From positions 2,356,001 through 2,420,000 of the forward strand of contig NZ_AP018721.1 of the NCBI RefSeq assembly GCF_003967275.1: a stretch of 64,000 bases of DNA, read 5' to 3'. This stretch comes from Sulfuritortus calidifontis (lineage in GTDB: Bacteria > Pseudomonadota > Gammaproteobacteria > Burkholderiales > Thiobacillaceae). Positions 53,525 to 61,382 of this stretch are shown here, in pieces. Positions within the stretch are counted from its first letter, which is position 1, and the number at the start of each line of letters is the position of its first letter. Under the pieces are notes generated by a model. It was given only the letters and a program-made list of their open reading frames with translations, was not told the origin of the DNA and did not search any database. Position numbers and translations under genes: made by a program.

Positions 53525-55882
53525 ATGGACCTGCGATCAGACCACGAACACCGCCGACACGCCCACGACCACCCGAGCGCACAGCAGCGGGCCGAAGGTC
53601 TGAAGGACCCTGTCTGCGGCATGGACGTGACCGCGCAGTCCGAGCACCACGTCGAACACGCAGGCCGGCGCTTTTATTTCTGCAGCGCCCGGTGCCGGGC
53701 GAAGTTCGTCGCCGAACCGGCGCGCTATGCCCACAGCGGCCACGCGCCTTCGCCTGTCGAAGCGCCGGCGCTGGCCGCAGGAACCATCTACACCTGCCCC
53801 ATGCACCCCGAGATCCGGCAGGATCACCCCGGTCATTGTCCGAAGTGCGGCATGGCGCTGGAGCCGGTGCTGCCCGATCTCCAAGAAGAAGAGAGTCCCG
53901 AGCTGCGCGATTTCCAGCGCCGCTTCTGGTGCACCCTGCCGCTGACCGTCATGGTCACTGTGCTTGCCATGTTCGGCCACCAGTTGCATTGGTTCGAGGC
54001 GCGCACACAGACCTGGATCGAACTCGTTCTGTCCCTGCCCATCGTCCTGTGGGCGGGTCGGCCGTTCTTCGTGCGCGGCTGGCAGTCCGTGGTCCATCGC
54101 AGCCCGAACATGTGGACCCTGATCGGGCTGGGCACCGGGGCGGCGTTCGTCTACAGCGTGGCGGCGACCGTGGCCCCACAACTGTTCCCGGACTCGTTCG
54201 TGTCCATGGGACGGGTCGCGGTGTACTTCGAGGCGGCGGCGGTGATCATTTCCCTGACCCTGCTGGGGCAGGTACTGGAACTCAAGGCGCGTTCGCAGAC
54301 CTCGGCCGCCATCAAGTCCTTGCTCGGACTGGCCCCCAAGACCGCCCGGCGCCTTCGCGACGATGGCACGGAAGAGGACGTGCCCCTGACGCACATCCAT
54401 GTCGGCGATCGGCTGCGCATTCGACCCGGCGAAAAGGTTCCGGTAGATGGTACGGTAATCGAGGGCAGCAGCGCTGTGGACGAATCGATGCTGACGGGGG
54501 AGTCCCTGCCCGTGACCAAGCGGGTGGGCGACAAGGTCATCGGTGCGACGCTCAATACCAGTGGCGCGCTCGTCATGGTCGCCGAACGTGTCGGCTCGGC
54601 GACCATGCTGTCCCAGATTGTGCAGATGGTGGCGCAGGCGCAGCGGTCCAAGGCGCCGATGCAGCGCATGGCCGATGTCGTGGCGGGCTATTTCGTGGTC
54701 GCGACGGTGTCCATCGCCGTGCTGACCTTTTTTGCCTGGGGCCTGTTCGGGCCGGAACCGCGTTGGGTTTTTGGCCTCATCAACGCCGTGGCTGTGCTGA
54801 TCATCGCCTGCCCCTGCGCGCTGGGCTTGGCCACGCCCATGTCGATCATGGTGGCGACCGGGCGAGGGGCTACGCAGGGGGTGCTGTTTCGCGATGCCGC
54901 CGCGATCGAGAAAATGCGCCAGGTCGATACCCTGATCGTCGACAAGACCGGCACATTGACCGAGGGCCGGCCGCGCTATCAGACGACGATCGCAGCCGAA
55001 GGCTTCACCGCCGGCGAAGCCTTGCGACTGGCTGCCAGCCTCGACCAGGGCAGCGAGCACCCGCTGGCGGAAGCCATCGTCACGGCCGCGCGCGAGCAGG
55101 GCCTGGTGCTCTCACGCGCCGAGGAGTTCGACTCGCACTCAGGCATCGGCGTGCGCGGGCGCGTCGATGGACATGCCGTGGCACTGGGCAACACCGCGCT
55201 GATGGAACAGCTCGGTGTGGACGTGCGGCCATTGGCCGAGCGGGCGGAGGCGCTGCGCGGTGAGGGTGCCAGCGTGATGCATCTGGCCGTCGATGGCGTG
55301 CTCGCCGCAGTCCTGGCCGTCGCCGACCCGGTGAAGAAGACCACACCGCAAGCGCTGGCGTCGTTGCGCGCGGAGGGCTTGCGCGTCGTCATGGCCACGG
55401 GCGACGGTCTGACCACGGCCAAGGCCGTGGCGGCGCGCTTGGGCATCGATGAGGTGCATGGCGAGGTCAAGCCCGCCGACAAACTGCAACTGGTGGAGCG
55501 GCTGCAGCGCGAGGGGCGTATCGTTGCGATGGCTGGTGACGGCATCAATGATGCCCCGGCCTTGGCAAAGGCCGACGTCGGTATCGCCATGGGCACCGGC
55601 ACCGACGTGGCGATGAACAGCGCACAGATCACGCTCGTCAAGGGTGACCTGCGCGGTATTGCGGTGGCGCGCGCCTTGTCAGTGGCCACGGTCCGCAACA
55701 TGAAGCAGAACCTGATGTTCGCCTTTCTCTACAACGCACTGGGCATTCCCATTGCGGCCGGCGTGCTGTATCCGCTCACCGGTTGGCTGCTTTCACCGTT
55801 GATCGCCGCCCTGGCGATGAGTCTCAGCTCCGCATCGGTGATCGGCAATGCGCTGCGTTTGCGCGGCGTCCGTCTTGTCTGA
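53525..55882 (+). CDS. Cu+ translocating P1B-type ATPase
   Basis: This 785-aa copper exporter has an N-terminal YHS-like domain ([22 protein letters not shown]). A heavy-metal-binding domain follows ([23 protein letters not shown]) in place of the usual CxxC ferredoxin-like domain. The core shows TGES, the intramembrane IIACPCALG, phosphorylation site [14 protein letters not shown] and [10 protein letters not shown]. The CPC motif indicates Cu+/Ag+. AGGGAGG lies 11 nt before the ATG. It is the last gene of the rightward operon. Confidence 0.95.
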   Translation: MDLRSDHEHRRHAHDHPSAQQRAEGLKDPVCGMDVTAQSEHHVEHAGRRFYFCSARCRAKFVAEPARYAHSGHAPSPVEAPALAAGTIYTCPMHPEIRQDHPGHCPKCGMALEPVLPDLQEEESPELRDFQRRFWCTLPLTVMVTVLAMFGHQLHWFEARTQTWIELVLSLPIVLWAGRPFFVRGWQSVVHRSPNMWTLIGLGTGAAFVYSVAATVAPQLFPDSFVSMGRVAVYFEAAAVIISLTLLGQVLELKARSQTSAAIKSLLGLAPKTARRLRDDGTEEDVPLTHIHVGDRLRIRPGEKVPVDGTVIEGSSAVDESMLTGESLPVTKRVGDKVIGATLNTSGALVMVAERVGSATMLSQIVQMVAQAQRSKAPMQRMADVVAGYFVVATVSIAVLTFFAWGLFGPEPRWVFGLINAVAVLIIACPCALGLATPMSIMVATGRGATQGVLFRDAAAIEKMRQVDTLIVDKTGTLTEGRPRYQTTIAAEGFTAGEALRLAASLDQGSEHPLAEAIVTAAREQGLVLSRAEEFDSHSGIGVRGRVDGHAVALGNTALMEQLGVDVRPLAERAEALRGEGASVMHLAVDGVLAAVLAVADPVKKTTPQALASLRAEGLRVVMATGDGLTTAKAVAARLGIDEVHGEVKPADKLQLVERLQREGRIVAMAGDGINDAPALAKADVGIAMGTGTDVAMNSAQITLVKGDLRGIAVARALSVATVRNMKQNLMFAFLYNALGIPIAAGVLYPLTGWLLSPLIAALAMSLSSASVIGNALRLRGVRLV

Positions 55883-56291
55883 ACACGAGGATCGTCGCGC
55901 GTGCCGTGGTGGGTGCTGGTTGCACTCCCAGATCGCTGGGTCTGTCGTATCGGTTGCCACCCGACGTTGGACACCTGATCCCTATCGAGGCCTGGAATGC
56001 TCTCGACCACGGCACCTGAGCCGCCTCACACCGATACCGCACTTGGCGCCCAGTCGGCATCGCCATAAGCACTTGCACCGATGTGGCGATGAGTCCGCGC
56101 CCCGCCCCGGTGAGCAGGAATGCATTGAGATTGGCACACGATTAATCCCGATCCCATCCCGAATGGAATCTGACATATACGTAACGGCCGTCTCATCTTC
56201 CCGTCAGCGGTGGCTTCGCAGAATACATACTGTGCAGTCGCACAAGGCATTGACAGAAATGCCTTCACGTTTGATTGAAAGGAGTGTAGAG
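55883..56291. other. Leader region of the copK-like gene
   Basis: No gene is seen in these 409 bp. The right half holds the candidate CopR box (56169-56184). The last 15 bases hold AAAGGAG, a strong ribosome site 9 nt before the ATG. The left half, 55883-56100, is featureless. Confidence 0.6.
56169..56184. promoter_or_regulatory. Candidate CopR box before the copK-like gene
   Basis: CTGACAT at 56169-56175 and TAAC at 56181-56184 repeat the sequence and 11-bp spacing of the motif before copA. This implies that the gene is controlled by the same CopRS system. It lies 107 bp before the ATG. Confidence 0.5.
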
Positions 56292-56588
56292 ATGAAAGCC
56301 AGGATTACCGCTGTTGTCGCCGCCACCGTGCTGAGCGCCATCGTAACCCCATCGTTCGCTGGTGACGCGGCAGCGGCCAGCGCCAAGAAAATGTTCCTCC
56401 TCAAGGACGGTGGAACCCTGTATGTATTCGAGGACGGCAAGATGGCGCTGGAAGACAAGTTCGGACGGACTATCCACCTGAAAGAGGGGCAATCGCTCGA
56501 AACGGTCGATGGCCAGAAGATTACAGCCAACGGCAACGAGGTCGCTCGACTCGATGGTCTTCTCCGTAAGGGTCATTCCAACCAATGA
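56292..56588 (+). CDS. copK: CopK-family periplasmic protein lacking Cu(I) methionines
   Basis: This 98-aa secreted protein has a signal peptide (VVAATVLSAIVTPSFAG). The mature part aligns with Cupriavidus CopK from memory: KDGGTLYVFEDGKMALEDKF, GRTIHLKEGQSLETVDGQKI, NGNEVARLDGLLRKGHSNQ. In CopK the Cu(I) ligands are methionines 28, 38, 44 and 54. The matching positions here are Leu, Leu, Leu and Ala. The C-terminal histidine proposed for Cu(II) is kept. It is copper-cluster linked, but binding must differ. Confidence 0.85.
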   Translation: MKARITAVVAATVLSAIVTPSFAGDAAAASAKKMFLLKDGGTLYVFEDGKMALEDKFGRTIHLKEGQSLETVDGQKITANGNEVARLDGLLRKGHSNQ

Positions 56589-56866
56589 CTACTCGATTCA
56601 ATTCGTGAACTGCACGCCAGCGGATGTCGGGCCAACTCGTTGACCAACACGCGCTGGCGGGCCATCGGTCATAGCTGGGGCTAACCACTCGATGGTAGGC
56701 TGCGACGCTACCGGTCAATCGGCGCCGCACAAGGTGAGAGTCCGCCCTGCACTGACTGACCGGCGTTCATTGCCGGGGCCATTGCGTCCACAACAACCCG
56801 CAGGATTGCCCGGGATTGCTCAATCGTTGAGAGAGTGGGTTGGATTCCGGTCGCGTCTGCACCACC
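56589..56866. other. Non-coding interval after the copK-like gene
   Basis: I see no gene, promoter or repeat in these 278 bp. It leads into the hairpin at 56867. Confidence 0.5.
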
Positions 56867-56905
56867 AAATAACAAAGGGCACCCACCGGGTGCCCTTTGT
56901 TATTT
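56867..56905. terminator. Perfect 18-bp hairpin, bidirectional terminator
   Basis: AAATAACAAAGGGCACCC (56867-56884) and GGGTGCCCTTTGTTATTT (56888-56905) are perfectly inverted around a 3-nt loop. With T-rich and A-rich flanks it can act as a terminator in either direction. Its right part begins the 169-bp repeat. Confidence 0.8.
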
Positions 56906-57045
56906 GTGGTGTCGGGGGCTGGTGAGGACTCCCTGAGTTCGACCACGACGCATGCGTCGTGGGACGCCCGCAGGGCGGGCCTGGAGCGCAGCGCAAGGCC
57001 GAGTTGTCGCGGATGCAACGCGACAGCGAGCAACCTCCTCCGCAC
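56877..57045. repeat. Hairpin-rich 169-bp direct repeat, copy 1
   Basis: Copy 1 is identical, as far as I can read, to 57082-57250, with an offset of 205 bp. Inside are the GGGCACCC/GGGTGCCC stem, the palindrome ACGACGCATGCGTCGT, a GCCCGC/GCGGGC stem, and TGTCGCG/CGCGACA around GATGCAA. The density of dyads suggests a structured REP/BIME-like element, not a coding repeat. Confidence 0.8.
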
Positions 57046-57081
57046 ACCCCCACTTGGTTACCACCTGCCCTGAATAAAACC

Positions 57082-57250
57082 GGGCACCCACCGGGTGCCC
57101 TTTGTTATTTGTGGTGTCGGGGGCTGGTGAGGACTCCCTGAGTTCGACCACGACGCATGCGTCGTGGGACGCCCGCAGGGCGGGCCTGGAGCGCAGCGCA
57201 AGGCCGAGTTGTCGCGGATGCAACGCGACAGCGAGCAACCTCCTCCGCAC
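57082..57250. repeat. Hairpin-rich 169-bp direct repeat, copy 2
   Basis: This is the second unit of the direct repeat. Unlike copy 1 it lacks the AAATAACAAA arm on its left, so its terminator stem is shorter. A 36-bp unique spacer (57046-57081) separates the units. Frames across both copies differ and none looks coding. Confidence 0.8.
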
Positions 57251-57296
57251 TGCCTCCCTCGATTGCCATGCACCTCGAAAAAACCACGTCCCTTGG

Positions 57297-57328
57297 ATTC
57301 CGGGTCTTCGCTCCGCTCCGCCCGGAAT
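57297..57328. repeat. REP-like palindrome
   Basis: ATTCCGGG (57297-57304) and CCCGGAAT (57321-57328) flank TCTTCGCTCCGCTCCG. This is the layout of short genome-dispersed palindromes in betaproteobacteria. Only one copy lies in this window. Confidence 0.5.
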
Positions 57329-57421
57329 GAGGCCCTATTCAAAGCCCCCCAGGTGTAACCGACCGTAACCAGCACTGACGCGCGCAACCAAGATATGCTC
57401 ATTGCCGCGAGCCATTTTAAA

Positions 57422-57435
57422 GACTATATTCAGTC
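57422..57435. promoter_or_regulatory. Dyad upstream of the toxin-antitoxin operon
   Basis: GACT and AGTC are inverted around ATATTC, 25 bp before the antitoxin ATG. A TATATT -10-like box overlaps it. Phd/YefM antitoxins repress their own operon at such sites; the assignment is inferred. Confidence 0.4.
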
Positions 57436-57460
57436 CTGACCATGTCCCGAGGATTTTGCA

Positions 57461-57736
57461 ATGCGCTACTCTGTTCAAGTTAAACCCATCAGCTACCTCA
57501 AGGCGAACGCCGCCGAGGTCTTAACCCAATTGACCGAGAGGCGCGAGCCGCTGGTTATCACCCAGAATGGGGAGGCCAAGGCGGTCATCCAGGATGTGGC
57601 CTCCTATGAGGAGACGCAGGAAACTCTGGCGTTGCTGAAAATTCTCGCCCTCGGCAATGCTGAAGTCGAGGCGGGCAAAGTGAAGCCCGTGAGTGAGGTC
57701 GTCGCGAGGTTGCGGATCAAACAGGCCGCCCAATAA
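57461..57736 (+). CDS. Antitoxin, Phd/YefM family
   Basis: This 91-aa protein has the Phd/YefM fold: SVQVKPISYLKANAAEVLTQ, RREPLVITQNGEAKAVIQDV. A helical C-terminus (QETLALLKILALGNAEVEAG) should wrap the toxin. It binds DNA through the N-terminal part and neutralises the toxin encoded next. GAGG lies about 8 nt before the ATG. Confidence 0.92.
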   Translation: MRYSVQVKPISYLKANAAEVLTQLTERREPLVITQNGEAKAVIQDVASYEETQETLALLKILALGNAEVEAGKVKPVSEVVARLRIKQAAQ

Positions 57737-58071
57737 TGGCGGCTCGCAAGTATGAGGTGCTGCTCACCCAGGGCGCCGAGCAGGATCTGGAGTCGATCTA
57801 CGACTACATCGCGGAATTCGACTGCAAGGCCAGCGCCGACCATGTGCTGGATCGCTTGCTAAAAGCCGTAGAAAGCCTGTCCGCCTTCCCTGAACGCGGC
57901 CCCTACCCCAAGGAACTGGTTGCCCTCGGCATTCGGGACTATCGGCAGACTTCTTTCAAGCCCTACCGAGTGATCTATCGGGTGATCGGGCAGAAAATTC
58001 ACATCTACGTGATCGCCGACGGCCGGCGGGACATGCAATCCCTCCTGGCGCGTCGCCTGCTCGGTGCCTGA
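57736..58071 (+). CDS. Toxin, RelE/ParE family
   Basis: This 111-aa toxin has the RelE/ParE pattern: YEVLLTQGAEQDLESIYDYI at the start, FPERGPYPKELVALGIRDYR in the middle, and KPYRVIYRVIGQKIHIYVIA then DGRRDMQSLLARRLL at the end. The arginine-rich C-terminal half is typical. Whether it cleaves mRNA (RelE) or inhibits gyrase (ParE) cannot be told from sequence. The ATG overlaps the antitoxin stop (TAATG). Confidence 0.92.
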   Translation: MAARKYEVLLTQGAEQDLESIYDYIAEFDCKASADHVLDRLLKAVESLSAFPERGPYPKELVALGIRDYRQTSFKPYRVIYRVIGQKIHIYVIADGRRDMQSLLARRLLGA

Positions 58072-58193
58072 TGAGAATGGCTGGCCACAATCGTCAACCC
58101 CTGTCCCGCCCGCCTTTCTGGCAAATCCCGCAGAATCCCATTAGCATCGCCTCATAGTCACAACGCGCCGCATAGCCCAATAGGCGCCCCGGG

Positions 58194-58892
58194 ATGCCAT
58201 TTCGCCGTTTACTGACCCTTTGCCTGATCATTGCCGGCGGCCTGCTCGCCCTGCGCAGCGCGGCCAGCATCGTCGATTTTTCCAAAGGCCTGATCGACCA
58301 CGTCAGCCAGCGCTTCGGCCCCGAGGCGCCGGCAAGGCTTTATGCCTGGCAAATTTTGGCCAGAAAAATCCAGGCCCAGGAAGGCGGCAACCTGCGGCTC
58401 AAGGCCCTGCGCAGCCAGGACGGCCAGGCCGAAATGCCCGTCCTCGTCGCGGTCAACAACTTCTTCAACCGTGTGCCTTATTACGAGGACCAGGTGCATT
58501 GGCGCGTACCCGACTATTGGGCTACCCCGGTTGAAACCCTGGGCTCGTACGGCGCCGACTGCGAGGACTACTCCATCGCCAAGTACCTGACCCTGAAGGA
58601 ACTCGGCCTGCCGATCGAACGCATGCGCATCACCTACGTACGCGCCCTCAACCTGGGCGTCTCGCACATGGTGCTGGCCTACTACCCCACGCCCGAGGCC
58701 GATCCCCTCATCCTCGACAACCTGATCAACCCCATCAAGCGCGGCTCGGAGCGCACCGACCTGGAGCCGGTCTACAGCTTCAATGACGATGATCTCTGGA
58801 TGGCCAGCGGCCAGAGCCGCAAGGGCGGCGCCAGCGCGGTGCGCCTGTGGCAGGAGCTGCAGGCTAAGCTGGCGCGGGAACGGCAGATGTAA
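58194..58892 (+). CDS. lapG: LapG-type transglutaminase-like cysteine protease
   Basis: This 232-aa periplasmic protease has a signal or anchor (LLTLCLIIAGGLLALRSAAS). The BTLCP triad appears as Cys in YGADCEDYSIAKYLTL (about residue 122), His in GVSHMVLAYY (about residue 155) and Asp in LILDNLINPI (about residue 171). LapG cleaves large surface adhesins when LapD releases it. Neither lapD nor an adhesin gene follows here; a polysaccharide cluster does. Confidence 0.9.
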   Translation: MPFRRLLTLCLIIAGGLLALRSAASIVDFSKGLIDHVSQRFGPEAPARLYAWQILARKIQAQEGGNLRLKALRSQDGQAEMPVLVAVNNFFNRVPYYEDQVHWRVPDYWATPVETLGSYGADCEDYSIAKYLTLKELGLPIERMRITYVRALNLGVSHMVLAYYPTPEADPLILDNLINPIKRGSERTDLEPVYSFNDDDLWMASGQSRKGGASAVRLWQELQAKLARERQM

Positions 58893-59113
58893 AACCTTCT
58901 AGGTATACAATGGCCATACAATTACACGCTGTAGCCGGTTCGCTTGTATTCCAAGCCATGCCTGAGCAAACAGGCCCCATCGATTTGGCGGAAGCTGAAC
59001 ATGTCGCTCGACACCATGATTGACCTTGTCGATGCCGCCTTGGCTTTCAGCATAAGCGGCGGGGGCCCCGTTACTCGAGCCCTACGGTCAACCATCCGAA
59101 ATAGGCGGCCATC
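58893..59113. other. Interval between lapG and the polysaccharide cluster
   Basis: No firm gene is seen. A 38-codon frame (59001-59117, MSLDTMIDLVDAALAFSISG) overlaps the TTG start of the flippase as TTGA and could couple its translation. It has no ribosome site and no family, so it is only a possibility. Confidence 0.4.
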
Positions 59114-60574
59114 TTGAGCATTCGCCGCAATACCTTCTACAACCTTACCGGCAACCTATTGCCACTCGGCATTTCATTAATAACCGTACCCATTTACCTC
59201 CAACTCCTGGGAGTAGAACGTTATGGCGTACTGGCCATTGCCTGGATACTGTTAGGCTACTTCAGCCTCTTCGATCTTGGCCTCTCGCGCGCGACAGCCA
59301 ACCAAATCGCCAAGATGCGCAACGCCACGCCGGCAGAACGACAGGCAGTAGTCTGGACGGCACTCGCATTAAACGCAGTCTTCGGTCTCATTGGCAGCGT
59401 AGCCCTATATATCGCAGCGCCCCCGTTGCTTGAAAACGTATTCAAAATGGCGGCGCCGCTGCGCGCGGAAATCTTGGCTGCATTGCCATGGATGGCCGCC
59501 GCCATCCCGCTGGCCACTCTTAGGGGGGTTCTCGTTGGCGCCATGGATGGCCGGGAACGCTTTCTGGCCGTGAACATTATTCACGTGCTAAGCACTGCGT
59601 TGATTCAGATAATTCCACTCATGGTTGCCATTGCATATGGCCCGCAACTGGAAGGGATCATCGCCGCAGCCATTGGGGTAAGAGTGCTCACACTCGCCAT
59701 ACTCTACCTGGCGCAGCGCAAGGAGCTACCCATTCAAACAGCCCAGTGGCATCCCCAATGGGCCAAGCCCTTGCTCGTCTACGGTGGGTGGGTATCAGTT
59801 ACCAACTCGATCATCCCGATCCTGGAGACCCTCGATCGTTTCATAATCGGTGCCATGTTGGGGGCCCGTGCCGTAGCCATCTATACGGTACCCTTCAATC
59901 TGGTCAATCCACTGCGCATATTGCCCGGCTCACTGTCCCGCACGTTGTTTCCGCGGCTTTCCGCCCAGGCGCCAGAGGAAGCCAATGAACTCGCCCATAG
60001 CGCAATGCTGACTTTGGCCGCCCTCCTTACGCCACTGACAGTGGCAGGCATGTTCATAGCAGGCCCTTTCCTGGAGCTCTGGGTCGGCCCAGAAATCGCA
60101 AAAGATGCCACCCCGCTTACCGCCACCTTCCTGGTCGGAATATGGATCAATAGCATCGCGCATATCCCTTTCAGCCTGCTGGAAGCCAGGGGCCGACCCG
60201 ATCTGCTGACGAAACTGCACCTTTTCACATTACCCGTCTTCCTTGGCATGTTATGGCTGGGCGCGCACTTGGGCGGCTTGCCCGGCGTAGCCATGGCCTG
60301 GACTGCCAGGGTCTGGCTCGATTCGAACATCCTGTTCTGGCTGGCTGGTGTCGCCAAATCAAGTTGGTATTACATATGGCCGGGCGCTGTCTTGATTTTT
60401 ATGGCGTGGCTTGCAGTCACGTGGCAAGCAGACGCCTATATCCTAGGTATGGCACTGACCCTGTTGGCCATGGCCTGGGCCTTTCTCAAATCCCCGATAC
60501 TGCGTCAAATGGCCGTGGCTGCCCATGCCCGCACGCGACGCTATTTTCACGACCTATTGAATAAGCAAGCATGA
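59114..60574 (+). CDS. Polysaccharide flippase (Wzx/MATE-like)
   Basis: This 486-aa integral membrane protein has about 12-14 hydrophobic segments and the Wzx-family start FYNLTGNLLPLGISLITVPI, followed by LLGVERYGVLAIAWILLGYF and FDLGLSRATANQIAKM. It should flip lipid-linked sugar repeats across the inner membrane. The start codon is TTG; the family's conserved N-terminus begins there. It is the first firm gene of the cluster and overlaps the next gene by 4 nt. Confidence 0.9.
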   Translation: MSIRRNTFYNLTGNLLPLGISLITVPIYLQLLGVERYGVLAIAWILLGYFSLFDLGLSRATANQIAKMRNATPAERQAVVWTALALNAVFGLIGSVALYIAAPPLLENVFKMAAPLRAEILAALPWMAAAIPLATLRGVLVGAMDGRERFLAVNIIHVLSTALIQIIPLMVAIAYGPQLEGIIAAAIGVRVLTLAILYLAQRKELPIQTAQWHPQWAKPLLVYGGWVSVTNSIIPILETLDRFIIGAMLGARAVAIYTVPFNLVNPLRILPGSLSRTLFPRLSAQAPEEANELAHSAMLTLAALLTPLTVAGMFIAGPFLELWVGPEIAKDATPLTATFLVGIWINSIAHIPFSLLEARGRPDLLTKLHLFTLPVFLGMLWLGAHLGGLPGVAMAWTARVWLDSNILFWLAGVAKSSWYYIWPGAVLIFMAWLAVTWQADAYILGMALTLLAMAWAFLKSPILRQMAVAAHARTRRYFHDLLNKQA

Positions 60575-61368
60575 GCCACCCTAATCAGATTGCTTTTGTC
60601 GCGGCCTGCTCCACCCTGCTGGCCCGCCACCTCACCGATGGCAGTGTCGTGGAAATCGGCTCTTACGACGTCAACGGCAACATTCGCGCGCACTTCACTT
60701 GGGCCAAGCGTTATACCGGCATCGACCTGGTCGCGGGCCCAGGAGTCGATATCGTCGACTCTGGCCATGAATTTGGTGAAAGCAACACCTACGACATCTC
60801 GATCTCCTGCGAGGCATTCGAGCATAATCCCTACTGGCTTGAAACCTTCCTGAACATGATCCGTATCACCAGACCGAACGGCGTGGTGTTGTTTACCTGC
60901 GCCTCAAAAGGGCGGGCGGAGCACGGAACCGAGCGGACCAGCCAGACCGACAGCCCGGGCACCACCAGCATCGGCTGGTCCTACTACAGGAATCTGGACA
61001 CCAAGGATTTCACCAGCCGAATCGACCTGGATAGGCATTTCGGTTTCCATCGCTTCTACCGGGTAAAAAGTACGAGAGACCTGTATTTCATCGGCATCAA
61101 GCGCGAATATGCGGCGAGCGCTTCGGCGGCCGACCAGCCGACTTGGCTCCAACAGGAAATCGGCGAACTAGACCGTCTGATTGCAGACATGAATGCCATC
61201 CGCTCGACGCCATCTCCAAGTGGACACCCCATTCTCCGCACCCTCCGCATGCTGCCTGTGCGTCTAGCCGAGGCCATCCTGCCGGATGATTGGTATCAGG
61301 ATTTTCGCTTCCACTATCTGAAGCAGACCGACCGACTCAGAAGGTACCTACTGGGCGGGACGGAATAA
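60571..61368 (+). CDS. SAM-dependent methyltransferase, class I
   Basis: This 265-aa protein has a class I methyltransferase core: VVEIGSYDVNGNIR (motif I, about residues 26-39), YTGIDLVAGPGVDIV (motif II), YDISISCEAFEHNPYW (motif IV) and MIRITRPNGVVLFTCAS. A C-terminal helical extension follows. In this setting it may cap or decorate a glycan. The ATG overlaps the flippase stop (ATGA). Confidence 0.85.
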   Translation: MSHPNQIAFVAACSTLLARHLTDGSVVEIGSYDVNGNIRAHFTWAKRYTGIDLVAGPGVDIVDSGHEFGESNTYDISISCEAFEHNPYWLETFLNMIRITRPNGVVLFTCASKGRAEHGTERTSQTDSPGTTSIGWSYYRNLDTKDFTSRIDLDRHFGFHRFYRVKSTRDLYFIGIKREYAASASAADQPTWLQQEIGELDRLIADMNAIRSTPSPSGHPILRTLRMLPVRLAEAILPDDWYQDFRFHYLKQTDRLRRYLLGGTE

Positions 61369-61382
61369 ATTTCGAGGCACCC

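Noticed and set aside
56877-57250. Two direct repeats considered as a CRISPR array or insertion sequence
   Set aside because: The units are 169 bp with one 36-bp spacer, there is no cas gene, no transposase and no terminal inverted repeats with target duplication.
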